The translations under genes were made by a program, and so were the position numbers. This document shows positions 49,262-61,410 of a stretch of 64,000 bases of DNA, one piece after another (position 1 is the stretch's first letter; every line of letters begins with the position of its first letter). The notes beneath the pieces were generated by a model. That model had not been told where the DNA came from and did not search any database. It worked only from the letters and a program-made list of their open reading frames with translations. This stretch comes from Vitis vinifera (taxonomy: Eukaryota > Streptophyta > Magnoliopsida > Vitales > Vitaceae): positions 12,080,501 through 12,144,500 of the forward strand of contig NC_081817.1 in assembly GCF_030704535.1 (NCBI RefSeq), read 5' to 3'.

Positions 49262-50034
49262 CTACCCCATTTAATATGTATAAAAGAGAAAACAACAATT
49301 ATGAACAAAAACCGCAAATGTTATTTACAAATGACAATCTCAGAGAGAACAATCAAACAATGATTCGGCCGTGTGGGAATCAAGTCATAAATACTTTTCT
49401 TGCTTTAAAAAGAAAATAATCCTAAAATTTTCCTCCAAAATACCAAACCCAACGGTACATTTCTCATCCAAAATGGGCACAACAGAAATTAAAACAAAAA
49501 ATAATAAATAAAAAGAAACAGGAATGATTGGTTGCTGAGAAAACACAAAATGCAATATTCACCTTAAGACTTCCTCTAAAATGTAGGCAATACGATAATA
49601 CTATATATGCATTTTAGAAAAATCAAATCAGCAAACACTTACTTACAACTGGTAGCTCTACAAAATTAACAGGAAACAAACAATTAGGCACTGTTATGAC
49701 AACCATTTTGAAAATAATTTTCTCATATTAGGAAGCAAATATTGTTTTTCCAAAATGTATCACATAAATTAAGAGACAAACAAATGCCACCAGGTTTGGT
49801 TACCGAGAAAATGGATGAATTCCCATTGAAATATCCAAAATGAGCATTATTAAAAATCAAAGAAACAAAAAGAGCATTGTTATAAAATCAAAGAAACGGA
49901 GAAAAACAAACCATTAGGCATTGCTACCATTGCTGTCATTCCAAAATACGTCTGGCTAGGAAGCAAACATTACTATTCAGAAATGGGCATTCTTGAAATA
50001 AAGACACATGCATGATCATCAGAACAACTATAAA

Positions 50035-50610
50035 CGAAGCAGAAAAAATAAAAGAACACGTCAAGAATCTCACATAGAGCGCCTCGGTGAGCTCGGACCC
50101 CCCGAATCCCCTGCGGCCGGGCCTTGCGTCGATGGCCGGAACGAAAGTGAGGGTTAGGTTTAGAGTTAGGGTTTCTCCTGACGGGCAGAGGGCCGCGGTT
50201 GGGTGGGATCCCTAGATCGGGAGGGTCGTCAGCCGGAGGAAACATCTCTTATCACAGCTTTTTCTTGGAAATGACGTGAGATTTTCTCGGTAAAATGCGA
50301 GAAACTGATACAAAACAAAGCAGTAAAAATAAAAGAACATGTCAAGAATCTCACATAGAGCGCCTCGGTGAGCTCGGGCCCCACGAATCCCCTGCGGCCG
50401 GTCATTGCGTTTATGGCCGGAACCAACGCGAGGGTTTTGGTTTAGAGTTAGGGTTTCTCCTGACTGGCACAGGGCCACGGTTGATGAGGAAACATCTCTT
50501 ACAGGTTGGAAACGATACGGTGGTAGGGCTTTTTCTTGGAAATGACGTGAGGTTTTCTCGGTAAAATGCGAGAAACTGGTACGAAAGCATGGAGTGAGGC
50601 TGTCTCTCAA
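50035..50610 (-). repeat. Tandem duplication of a GC-rich first-exon-like segment
   Basis: A segment containing GTCAAGAATCTCACATAGAGCGCCTCGGTGAGCTCGG and CCGAATCCCCTGCGGCCGG occurs twice at an offset of about 281 bases. The copies differ by small indels and substitutions. Both include the donor-like CTCTAT/GTGAGA on the minus strand. High GC and CpG contrast sharply with the AT-rich surroundings. Confidence 0.8.
50074..50245 (-). CDS. Possible first coding exon, unknown product
   Basis: On the minus strand an ATG at 50245 opens MFPPADDPPDLGIPPNRGPL and stays open to a donor-like CTCTAT/GTGAGA at 50074. The peptide is proline- and arginine-rich. A second frame over the same bases ends GGSELTEALY, which looks equally plausible. 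The tandem copy upstream (50355-50494) stops early in the first frame. I do not recognise the gene. Its place at the 5' side of the minus-strand gene fragments suggests a 5' end, but linkage to any fragment is unproven. Confidence 0.3.
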
Positions 50611-50619
50611 ATCTCTTTT

Positions 50620-51046
50620 TGATGCGAACAGCTGGTAAACGACACCGTGGGGAGAACCATGTTAGTGATGCGGTGCGTTTCATGCAAACCAGAAAAGTGA
50701 TGCGGTGCGTTTTATGCGAAAGGAATGGATAGGCACGCCAGCTAGCACTTATTTCATTTCTTTCTGTCATTTCCTTATCTTTTCCTTTCTTCATTTCTGT
50801 TATTCCTGTGAGAAACGGCTTAGCGATATTCTCGGGAGTTTGTTAGAGAAGTTGTTGCAATTTGTTATAGAGATAGTATATGAGTGTGAGAGAGATGAAG
50901 GGTCAGGGATGTTGTGGAAATTGTGTGAATTGCTCATCTCCTCTCTGCTCTGTTATCTTTCATATTGTCATCAATAAGATTGCCTATTCTCTCTCCATCC
51001 GCCTCTCTTCTTCTTCTTATGTCGCATTTCATTTAAGTTTGCACCA
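50620..51046 (+). repeat. 5' LTR of Reina-like element
   Basis: TGATGCGAACAGCTGG to AAGTTTGCACCA, 427 bases. It differs from the 3' LTR at three positions by my reading (GTGGGGAG/GTGAGGAG, GGTGCGTTTC/GGTGTGTTTC, AGAAACGG/AGAAGCGG). The three short frames inside it are repeated in the other LTR and are not genes. Confidence 0.93.
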
Positions 51047-51048
51047 GT

Positions 51049-51061
51049 TGGTATCAGAGCC
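51049..51061 (+). other. Primer binding site, tRNA-iMet type (Reina-like element)
   Basis: TGGTATCAGAGCC begins two bases after the LTR end. Confidence 0.88.
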
Positions 51062-51088
51062 GACGTTTCTTCGCCTGTGGAAGGAACG

Positions 51089-54000
51089 ATGGCAGAAGCA
51101 ACTCGTTCACAGGAAGTCAGACGCGAAATGCTTGAGATGATGAAAGAGTTCGAAAGGAAACAGGAGTTGTGGCGTCGCGAATCAGAAGAAAAAGCTGTCA
51201 AATCTTTTGCTGATCTCAAAAGTTTGATCGGAGGCTTGAGCCTTCAGAACCAGGAGGTGATGACCAATAGGGGAGAAGAACGTCGGTGGGAGAATCAACT
51301 CGGTCATTCGACCAAGGTGGACTTTCCAAAGTTTAATGGAGGTGGATTAGATGGTTGGTTACTTCGGGTGGAGTATTTCTTCGAAGTCGATCGGACTCCT
51401 CCGGAAGCTAGAGTGCGCCTGGCAGCTCTTCACTTAGAGGGAAAAGCGATCCAGTGGCATCAAGGTTATATTAAGACTAGAGGTAATGAAGCCTACCTTG
51501 ATTGGTCTGAATATGTCATTGCTTTGAATGCTAGATTTGGGCAACATGTTTTTGATGATCCGATTGCGGATCTGCGCAATTTAAGGCAAACAGGTTCATT
51601 GCAGAGCTATATGGATGAATTTGATGAATTGTATCCTATAGCTGATATCAAAGAATCCCATGCCTTCAGTTTTTTCTTGTCTGGTTTGATTGATGAACTC
51701 CAGATGCCCGTTCGAATGTTCAAACCACAAACACTTGCTGATGCTTACTCTCTGGCCAGATTACAAGAAATAGCAGTAGCCGCTTTGCAGAACAAACCAA
51801 AACCAGTCTCCAAAGGACCTAGCCTATACTCACCCACCACTAACCATTACACCAAAGCCACGCCAATCACCTCTATTTCCCAAAATGCTACCAACCTCAG
51901 TAACACCACTTTCCCGAAAACTACAAATGCCGGATTGCTACCCTTACCACCATCAACCAATATACCTAAAACCAATCCTAGAATCACCACTAGAAACCAT
52001 CGAAATTTCTCTAACAGAGACCTAGACGAGCGTCGGGCTAAGGGTTTATGTTTCTGGTGTGATGAGAAATTTACTCCTGGCCATAAATGCAAAAGAAACA
52101 ACTGTATGTTATGCAGATTCAGGTGGAGACAGATGGTGAGGGGCCTGAAGGGAATTTACAAATGGAAGGCTTGGGTGAGGAGGATGAACAGATTCAGCTG
52201 TCTCTTAATGCTCTTATGAGCAATGAAGACTCACAAACTATGACCTTGAATGGAAATTACAAGGGGCGCTCCTTATTTGTGCTAATAGACTCAGGAAGCT
52301 CTCATAATTTCCTGAGTTCTAAGGTGGCAAAAAGGGTTGACTGTTGTTGGCAGAAGGCTAGAGGGATAAGGGTGACCGTAGCAAATGGGCAAGAACTTCA
52401 CTGTACAGCTCTATGTTCAGACTTCAGGTGGAGAATGCAAGGGCAAGAATTTATTGCGGAGGTTTATGTTCTGCCTCTGGAGACTTATGATCTTATCTTG
52501 GGAACTCAATGGCTTGCCACTCTGGGAGATATGTCGTGGAACTTTAATACATTGCAGATGGGTTTTGAATTAAATGGCAAACCATATCTCTTGCAGGGCA
52601 AAAATAAGCTTCAGGAGAGGATGTCACCTTGGGCAGATAAGCTAAAAGGCTTGGTAGAACAGCCTGGCTTGTTTGCAATACAGGACCTACTCTCTGGGCT
52701 ATTCAAGTGGCTGAAAACACTCATTTAGAGGAAACTCTCACCCCGCAACAGCAGGAGGAGTTGCAAAAAATGTTGCAGGCTTTTGCGGACGTCTTTGAAG
52801 AGCCCACAGGATTGCCCCCGGTCCGGGTTTATGATCACCAGATTGATTTAAAGGATGAAGCGGGACCAATTAATTGCAGACCTTACAGGTATGCTGCAGT
52901 GCAGAAAGATGCTATTGAGAAACTGATTGGTGAAATGTTACATGCAGGAGTAATTAGACAAAGCAGGAGCCCTTACGCAAGTCCGGTGGTTCTAGTAAAA
53001 AAGAAGGATGGATCATGGAGATTATGTGTTGATTACAGAGCTTTGAACCAAGTTACTGTCAAGGACAAATTTCCAATACCTGTTATTGAAGAACTTCTTG
53101 AAGAATTGGGAGGTTCAACAATTTTCTCCAAAATTGACCTACGCTCTGGCTATTGGCAAATCAGAATGCATGAACCTGATGTGCCAAAAACTGCCTTCAA
53201 GACACATGAGGGCCACTACGAATTTTTGGTGATGCCTTTTGGCCTCACGAATGCTCCATCCACCTTCCAGAGCCTTATGAACAATATCTTCCAACCCTAT
53301 CTTCGAAAGTTCATTCTAGTGTTTTTTGATGACATTTTAATATACAGCAGAAGCTTCTCTGACCACATACATCATTTGAGTATTGCCTTGCAGGTCTTAC
53401 GGGAGAATTTGCTTTATGCCAAGAGCAACAAATGTTTCTTTGGCCACTCTAGTATTGAGTATCTGGGCCATGTGATTTCCAGCGGGGGAGTTTATATTGA
53501 TCCTCAAAAAGTTGCTGCTGTTAGAGACTGGCCAACTCCCATTACACTTAAGCAACTTCGTGGCTTTCTCGGCCTCACGGGGTACTATAGGCGGTTTGTA
53601 AAGGATTATGGAAAAATTGCAAAGCCACTGACAGATCTGCTTAAAAAGGACGCTTTTCACTGGACAGAGGGAAGTAATCAAGCTTTCATGGCTTTGAAAC
53701 AGGCGATGATAACCGCACCAGTGCTTGCCCTACCAAATTTTTCAAAGGAGTTCATAATAGAAACAGATGCTTCTGGTCAGGGTATTGGAGCAGTCCTAAT
53801 GCAAGAAGGACATCCCATTGCATACATCAGCAAGGCCTTATCTGATAGGTTTCAAACCTTATCCACTTATGAAAAAGAGATGTTGGCTATTCTTATGGCC
53901 ATCAAAAAGTGGGAGTCATATCTGGTAGATCGCCATTTTGTAATCAAAACAGACCACCAGAGTCTGAAATATCTTCTTGAACAGCGAGTAACTACACCTA

Positions 54001-55577
54001 CTCAGCAAGCTTGGGTTGCCAAGCTTATGCAATACGATTACGAAATTCGCTATAAGCAAGGAAAAGAGAATGTTGCTGCGGATGCTTTGTCTAGAATCCA
54101 ACCAGCAGAGTTGTTTGTTCTATCTACAACAATTTTAAACACTCAGTTGTATGACTTGATCAAAGAATCTTGGGGTGTAGATCCTGAATTACAGAAGATC
54201 ATTAAGGCTAAGGAAGCAGACCCCTCTGCTTATCCTAAATATTCTTGGCGAGGAGAGGAACTTCGGAGAAAGGGGAAATTGGTAGTTGGAGTCAATGAAC
54301 AACTGCGACGAGAGATCTTAAACAGCTTTCATGATTCGCCAACTGGAGGCCATTCTGGCGTGTATGTGACTACAAAGCGAATATCTGCAGTAGTTTATTG
54401 GAAGGGTTTGAGGAAGTTTGTCCGAGAATATGTGAGAAATTGCTCTGTATGTCAGCGCTTCAAACCAGAAAATAAACCTTATTCTGGCTTACTGCAACCA
54501 TTGCCTGTTCCAGAGGGAGTCTTCACAGACATCACAATGGACTTCATCGAAGGCCTCCCCAAATCTAATGGTAAAACGACAATTTTTGTTGTTGTGGACA
54601 GGCTTACCAAGTATGGTCACTTTATGCTGCTACCACACCCATATACAGCCAAGATGGTTGCCCAAGTGTTCCTTGACAGTGTATATAAACTTCATGGTCT
54701 TCCTCACTCCATCACATGTGACAGAGACCCTATTTTCACCAGTGTTTTTTGGCAGGAATTTTTCAAATTACAGGGCGTCTCATTGCAGCTATCTACTGCG
54801 TACCACCCTCAAACGGACGGTCAGACAGAAGTGGTGAATAGGTGTATTGAAACCTATCTTCGGTGCATGGCAGGCGATAACCCAGGCCAATGGGCAAACT
54901 GGATCTCATTACCAGAGTTTTGGTATAATACTTCATACCATTCATCTTTAAAGATGTCACCGTTTGAAGCTTTGTATGGTTATGCCCCTCCGCTACAAAT
55001 TCCCTATTTTCCAAAGGACTCAAATGTTGAAGCTATTGATAGAGTGTTAAATGAAAGAGAGAGTTGGCTGCAACTGCTTAAACACCATCTCTCCAAGGCA
55101 CAACAGAGGATGAAAATTCAAGCCGATAAGAACAGGTTTGACAGAGAATTCAACATTGGAGATATGGTGTTACTAAAACTCCAGGCTTATAAGCAAGTCA
55201 GTATGCATTCAGGAGGTCCCAAACTCCAACCCCGCTATTATGGCCCGTTTAAGGTGATAGACAGAATTGGAACAGTGGCTTATCAGCTCCAGTTGCCTCC
55301 TGATGCTCAAATACACAACGTATTCCACGTGTCCCTTCTCAAGCCAGCTCATGCATCAATTCAAGCTTGCTCATCTTTACCTATCTCTAATACCAGCACC
55401 ACCTTGCTCCCACAAGCTATTCTGGACCGTCGTTTAGTCAAAAGACACAATGTCCCAGCTGTTCAATTACTGATACATTGGGTTGATAGATCACCAGCTG
55501 ATGCGTCTTGGGAATTTGCAGATGATCTGAAGAGGAGGTTTCCTGCTTTCTTCCTTGAGGACAAGGAAGTTTCTTAG
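51089..55577 (+). pseudogene. gag-pol polyprotein of the Reina-like element, two frameshifts
   Basis: Gag starts at ATG 51089 (MAEATRSQ), with capsid text and a cysteine-histidine knuckle (CFWCDEKFTPGHKC) near 52055. A first frame break lies in an A-rich run near 52090. Protease (LIDSGSSHNFLS) follows near 52285, and a second frame break lies between 52680 and 52710. The long third frame (52707-55577) holds RT (VDYRALNQVTVKDKFPIP, FFDDILIYS), RNase H (ETDASGQGIGAVL), integrase (HDSPTGGHSG and CSVCQ finger; TMDFIEGLP, CDRDPIFTS and the E of TEVVNR as catalytic triad) and a chromodomain-like end (RLVKRHNVPAVQLLIHWVDR, then SPADASWEFADDL). Pol looks intact. Most relatives read gag-pol in one frame, so the breaks are probably mutations. 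Confidence 0.9.
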
Positions 55578-55587
55578 AAGGGAGTAT

Positions 55588-56014
55588 TGATGCGAACAGC
55601 TGGTAAACGACACCGTGAGGAGAACCATGTTAGTGATGCGGTGTGTTTCATGCAAACCAGAAAAGTGATGCGGTGCGTTTTATGCGAAAGGAATGGATAG
55701 GCACGCCAGCTAGCACTTATTTCATTTCTTTCTGTCATTTCCTTATCTTTTCCTTTCTTCATTTCTGTTATTCCTGTGAGAAGCGGCTTAGCGATATTCT
55801 CGGGAGTTTGTTAGAGAAGTTGTTGCAATTTGTTATAGAGATAGTATATGAGTGTGAGAGAGATGAAGGGTCAGGGATGTTGTGGAAATTGTGTGAATTG
55901 CTCATCTCCTCTCTGCTCTGTTATCTTTCATATTGTCATCAATAAGATTGCCTATTCTCTCTCCATCCGCCTCTCTTCTTCTTCTTATGTCGCATTTCAT
56001 TTAAGTTTGCACCA
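55588..56014 (+). repeat. 3' LTR of Reina-like element
   Basis: 427 bases, TGATGCG to TTGCACCA, preceded by TTCTTAGAAGGGAGTAT (polypurine tract). It ends directly at the CTTTT target duplication. Confidence 0.93.
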
Positions 56015-56022
56015 CTTTTATA
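56015..56022 (-). promoter_or_regulatory. TATA-like box at the Reina-like insertion site
   Basis: On the minus strand the sequence ending at the insertion reads GACCTATAAAAG. TATAAAAG is a good plant TATA box. The target duplication is its AAAAG part. On the other side (50619 and below) comes AGATTTGAGAGACAGCC and then the GC-rich first-exon segment, the expected layout of promoter, start and exon. Promoter function is inferred. Confidence 0.45.
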
Positions 56023-57461
56023 GGTCATTCGTTTTCCAGTTTTCTTGAGCGTTTCTTGGACGTTGTGCTGAATAGAGCCTACTACCGATCGTCCCCACGA
56101 GTGCTAAGCTAACTTCACCTCCGACAATCTATTTACATTTTTACCCTGGACAATTACCATAAAGGCACAGCGAGAGGTCATAATGGCCAAAAAGTTCTAA
56201 ATTTGCATTAAAATCAAACACATTTGCGAGACAAAATTATCCAAGGTTGTAAAAAAATCATATATCATATACAGGTGAGAAGACTATCATTTTAATACAC
56301 AGGTGATCAAATACATTTCTTTTATTTATTATTATTTATATTAAGAATATAATGGATTTGAACCGGTAGAAATTCAAATCTATTGTTTAATAAGATTTTA
56401 TGATTTTATTTTTATTAAAAAAATCTAAAACATTATCCAAGGGATTTCTATCTTTGTCCAATGTATTTATGTGTTTTTTGGAAACTTTTCTATCTTTTTG
56501 CACTATTTTATGAAATTCACATAAATAGAAGTTATGTAAAAAATATTTTATAACATCAAGTTATGCAAATATTTCATTTTATTATAATAAAAAAAAATTA
56601 TAGCTAATAACTATGACAAAATTGTTCTCTTTCATTTCTATTATTAGTTAGTACTATGAAATTTTAGTATAATTTTTATTTTTTTTATTTTTTTTATAGA
56701 AACGAAATTGACGTAGCAGTATTTTCTTAACCACCAATACATTGACTATGCATAGGACCATAACCCCTTACTCAACTCAACATGCACTCGTGCTACACAA
56801 ACAAACACATCTACTGAATGATATAAAGCATCCACCCATAAGAAGAATAATTAACTCCCACGTGCAAGTGCGAACATACATAGCAAACTACAACGGCAAG
56901 CAAGCAAATACGTGGTTTCACAAATCATAGTGAATATTACCATGAAGCAACAAAATTATACTCAACACAAGCTTTTGGAACATGCTAAATGACAAAAAGG
57001 TCAAGCAATATAAAAGAAAAATGAATACAAATAGCAATTGACTACAATTGATTAGCAATTGTTTAGTTAGGTGGAGTACATAATAGACACCATACAAGAT
57101 AGTGGCAAAATTGGGAACCCTAAGTACACATTAAGTAAGCATTCCTCCCCTAGGTTTTTTATTGAGTGCAAGATGCAATTGTACTGCAAATTGTGGAAAT
57201 TGGACTGTGGAGGGGTGAGGGGTAAGGAGCAGCACAAGCTGATCATTTTCAGCTCTATTCTCTTGAATCAATAGTATATGTTCATAATGAGTATGTCTGG
57301 TGCACATACACAGGCAAAGCATGGTGATCCTCACATCCACATAATACACAATTTTTATTGGTTCAATGGCAATAAGGAAGGGAATAATTGGTCTCCCTTA
57401 AGTGTGCAGTTGTTTTCATGAGCAATTAAACAAGAGAGAAAGAAAGGGAAGTGTTGTTTGC
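56023..57461. other. AT-rich DNA, no gene recognised
   Basis: The first 80 bases are upstream flank of the TATA-like box, with moderate GC. The rest is AT-rich with short open frames that lack gene-like composition. The 3' exons expected after the RhoGAP exon at 57462 were not found here. Confidence 0.45.
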
Positions 57462-59380
57462 CTTGTTAAGAAGTGACTTATGGCTAATATGGAGCAAAAG
57501 TGCAGTAACAAATTCTAATGTCATGTAGTTCACACTGGGAAGCTTCTTCAATATATTTCTCATCACATGTATGCTGGAATGAGCCCCTTTGATCTCATTA
57601 TAGAGTTCAAAGGTGGTCAAAGGCTCAGAAAGGCTTGCAAGATAACATTTGGCTAAGGCTGCAGCATCAACTAGGTCTACACCCTCTGGAAATGATGTGT
57701 TTGAATTTGCAATTGCAAATAAGGTCAACAAACCAGCATGTAAGTCAACCAAATTACCAGCATCAAATATGAGCTCAGGATACCTTTATTGTATAATGAA
57801 ACCAAATACTGAATAACTTTTATGTCTCATTCTGATTTAAATACGTGTGGTGAGTTTAATCCTAGAAATCAAAAAAGGACAAAAAAAAGATCAAATCATA
57901 AATGGATATTAAGTAACATAAATTGTAATTATCCATTTATTTTTGTCTTTTGTGAATTACCTAATAATATGAGATAATCTGCACATTTGACCAAAATATG
58001 AGGAATAGGCCGATTGGAGTGCTGCTATTGTACAGTTACCTCAATTGGAACTCCAAACACTGAGGATAAAAGTAAGGTGAGTGACTGTCCCCAAGAGGGT
58101 CCAGCAGAAAAATTTATTGATATTGGAGTCGAACTAATAATTAGAATAACACTTTCCATCATTATCAAGTAGCTGAAGTAAAAAATTGTTACACAACTTG
58201 GAAGATAATTAGTTTATTTAAATCATTGACATATTGCAAGGTTATGCTCCAATATCCTTTGTAATTCAATGATACAACTCTACCAAGGAAATTACAATAA
58301 ACACATAGCATTATGAGATTGCAACAAAGTCATGTTCCACATTATGCTAGATCTTAGCTTCATTAGACTAAAACAATGTATAGCTCTAGTTTCTAATTCC
58401 TTTGTACTAAAGAAAGTCTTTTTTCAGGCCCTCAGAAAGTAGAGTTGATTAGTTTAATAATTTGATGCACTTGGAGTATAAACGAATAGTTCCATTTACA
58501 CCAAGAAAGTTGGAAAGGAATCCCTCCTCAGTAATGCTAAGTTTTGAATAAAATCCATCTAAATTATGTTGTGGCAATAAAATTACATATAGCTCATAAA
58601 TTTTCTATTGAAGACCTGTTCTACAATCACCTAGTGAAGATAATACTTCTAAGAAGGTGGTAGAATGAAATTAGACCAAACTCATACAAGTAAATGGGTT
58701 ATTCATTTGAAGACTGCAATGCATGTTGCACCAAAGTAAAAACATAAACATACCATATATAAAATGATAATCAAGTTAGCCTAAAAAACAGCATGAAGGA
58801 TAAGATATGAGGATCATAGAGGAATAAATAGGCTAAGTCAAAACTAAATTCCATGAGAAAATTAAGAAAATTGCAAACACCATACCACTAAGCTTGCATG
58901 ATATACCTTACAAAATTTGTATATTGGACATCAATGATTACTCTAGCTAAATAGCGCATTTTGTCTAGATAAGTGTGCAAAATAAGATCACATTCAGTGG
59001 TGGTTGGCTTGTACCAGGAAGCAAGATTATATTTTGTACCAGAAATATTCATTCTAATCAATAAAATCCAAAGCCTCTATTTGCATATCAAAGAAATCCA
59101 TGTCAAACTATGTTAAATGGTTTTTGATATGGAACAACGTTAAGTATTCCTAGTGTTAGTGAGCTTTTTGACAAGACAGAATGTATTAACAACAAATCTG
59201 CAATTGTAGAGTTGAATCATATGCTCTATGATTTTGTCCCTGTAATTCACCCATCAGTACTATAAGGTAAGAAATTCACAAAATTAACATATTGGTAGAA
59301 ATGCCAGAACAATTATAAAAAATGCTTAAACCATAAAAACATGTGAGACAGTATAGAGAGAGAAAAAACTTAATGGTAAT

Positions 59381-59447
<67 letters not shown>

Positions 59448-59677
59448 GAAGGAGAAGAAAAAGGTTGTTGCATAGAAACATTCATTTGAGCTATAACATG
59501 GTCAAATTTATATGAAACTTACCATCAGTACTTGCAACTCCCTACAAATGAAAACAAATTGAGTAAGAAAATTACACAAGCATAATCAAACAAGAAGTTT
59601 GGTCAGAGATGCACCTTTTGCCATTGTTCAATATCAGTCAAAATAGTCTTACTTTTTTCAGTAGTCACTTTTGCTAC
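57462..59677 (-). pseudogene. RhoGAP-domain protein pseudogene (At5g61530-like), five exons
   Basis: Minus-strand exons: 59677-59615 (VAKVTTEKSKTILTDIEQWQ), 59541-59523 (GVASTD), 58059-57961 (VFGVPIEVTVQ, stop, QHSNRPIPHILVKCADYL), 57861-57784 (LNSPHVFKSE, stop, DIKVIQYLVSLYN) and 57685-57462 (EGVDLVDAAALAKCYLASLS, PLTTFELYNEIK, LPSVNYMTLEFVTALLL). All phases agree. The stops are TAG at 58025-58027 and TGA at 57827-57829. The last exon is open but its donor is GC rather than GT. The family accelerates GTP hydrolysis by Rho/ROP GTPases; the arginine-finger segment lies around the second stop in a normal protein, and I did not locate it. N-terminal exons and the C-terminal part are absent. Confidence 0.85.
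59383..59443. repeat. (AT)n microsatellite
   Basis: About 30 uninterrupted AT units. The Tyr-Ile open frame through it is an artefact. It lies just downstream (minus strand) of the RhoGAP GVASTD exon, in the intron. Confidence 0.95.
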
Positions 59678-60439
59678 CTGAACAAAAAAATAGCCATCTC
59701 AAATATGTAAGACAACAACTTAAACTATCTCCTAACAGGTGACATATCTAATACAACAGACAAGAATGGGATAAATTCAATCTTTTCCTCTTTTCTTCGT
59801 TCTTCTTTCTCATTTCTCCCCAACTTGTTACAAGGATTGCTATTACATCTGGGGATCAAATCAAATAGAGCACACAAAAATCTACAGGGCGGACATCCTA
59901 ATTGGCAGCAACCGTACAAAAAAAACAACAGAAATAACCAGACGCCAAAAATAAAGTATGTATGGTTTAGTTTCACCCTTTAAATTTTAATATTGTCACA
60001 AATGTCATGGAATTTTTAATTGGATGTATGTGTATTAATTCTGGAGGGAGAAATAAAAGGCAGATTTTGAAGAATCGATTTCCTAGTAACTTATCTAGAT
60101 TCCTGGAGTATGGGCTGTTGTGCATCTGTGCTACAATAAACAAAAATAATAATAATAGTTGTCTTCAACCAAAAGTTTTTCCAAGCATGATCATCCTCAC
60201 TTAGATGAAAGCCTTTTTTGACTTCCCCGCTTCAAGTTCTTTTATGCATCAGTAGAACATATACATTAATTCTTCCTTAAGCGTCCCAACTTTATGGTGC
60301 AATAAAGATGATTATATGTATTCTTGTTATTAAAACATTTTTCACTAGGAAAACATTGGAAAAAAAATTCCTTTAAATTTGGAAAGGATTACAATCTCTA
60401 TTGTCTTTTAGGGGAAAAGAAAAAGTGTATCTCCTGTGT
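59678..60439. other. AT-rich DNA, no exon recognised
   Basis: This should hold the RhoGAP N-terminal exons if the gene were whole. I see no matching text. Short open frames on both strands are not gene-like. Confidence 0.4.
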
Positions 60440-61200
60440 CTTCCTCCACAAGAGTTGTCAATTGAGGAATTGAAGAAAACTAATCCCAAATTGAGAAGCC
60501 TTTGAATATTTATATTTGCATACTAGAGCCTCAAGCCTAACTTGACTTGAGTGTTGGAGATTTGAAGACTTGATTTGAGCCTTTTTTTTTTTTTCTATTA
60601 CTTGATTTGGATTTTGATTTGAACAACTATAACCAAAGAAAGTGAAAACTCTTACTTGGATAGAGGCAACCTTTGGAGATTTGAGTCTTGAAGTTTCAAT
60701 AAAACATTGATTAAGAATTTGAAGACTAGAACATTTGAAGTCTTGATTTCAATTTTTTTTTTTTTTTGACTTGAATTGGATCTTGATTTGAACAACTATA
60801 ACCAAGGAAAGTGAAATCCTTGATTTGGCCTTTCGAGATTAGAGTCTTGAAGTTTCACAAAAACATTGATGGAGAACTTGAATAGGTTGATCTCAATCAA
60901 GGAAGCCTTTTAGAGATGTTAATCATGAAACTTTGAAGATCTTTTAAAGCCTTGAAGATTCATAAACTCTTTAGAGCCTTCTCTAAGGACTAGAAGACAC
61001 TTGAGAGCCTCATTTAAAGATCCAAAGACATTTTGGAGCCTCCTTTGAAGAGTTATAGATCTTTTAGAGCTTTTTTTTTTAGATTCAAAGATACTTTGGA
61101 GCCTCCCATAAAAGATTCAAAGACACTTCACACCTCTTTTGAAAAAGTCTTGAACCTCCCTAGAAGAGGCTTGAGTCTCACTTGAAGAGAAAGTTCTCCT
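60440..61200 (+). repeat. Degenerate GA/TTT-rich repeat region
   Basis: Loose repeats of TTGAAGA, TTTGGAGCCTC and AGATTCAAAGACAC with a spacing of about 30-40 bases. A larger duplicated phrase, TTGATTTGAACAACTATAACCAA, occurs near 60615 and 60785. Poly-T runs interrupt it. It resembles in style, but not in sequence, the minisatellites at 16.5-32.5 kb. Confidence 0.6.
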
Positions 61201-61410
61201 CAACTTCATGTCTTCTGAATATAGCCTTGAAGGTTAAGGGTTTCTCATTTCTAGGAGTTACAAAGACAATATTTTTGTAGTCTTCAATCACAAGAGAGTT
61301 ATTCCTTAATCTTTGCAATGAACTAAAGTTACTTAAACACATAATTTTAATAATCTAAAATATGATGTGCAACTTTCAATTAGCCACAATTTCACGGGCT
61401 AGTTTATAGA

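Larger units (their letters stand above)
50620..56014 (+). mobile_element. Reina-like Ty3/gypsy chromovirus, structurally complete and young
   Basis: 5395 bp, with LTRs of equal length (427) at both ends, TSD CTTTT (50615-50619 and 56015-56019), a tRNA-iMet primer site, gag-pol with a C-terminal chromodomain-like region, and AGAAGGGAG before the 3' LTR. The short LTRs and compact size suit the Reina clade. I count three transitions between the LTRs. Two frameshifts in gag-protease argue that this copy is not autonomous. Confidence 0.93.

Noticed and set aside
51077..51088. Gag start upstream of 51089
   Set aside because: The upstream extension begins at a GTG codon; the ATG at 51089 is the better plant start.
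59276..59485. 69-codon frame with an isoleucine-tyrosine run
   Set aside because: Translation of the (AT)n microsatellite.
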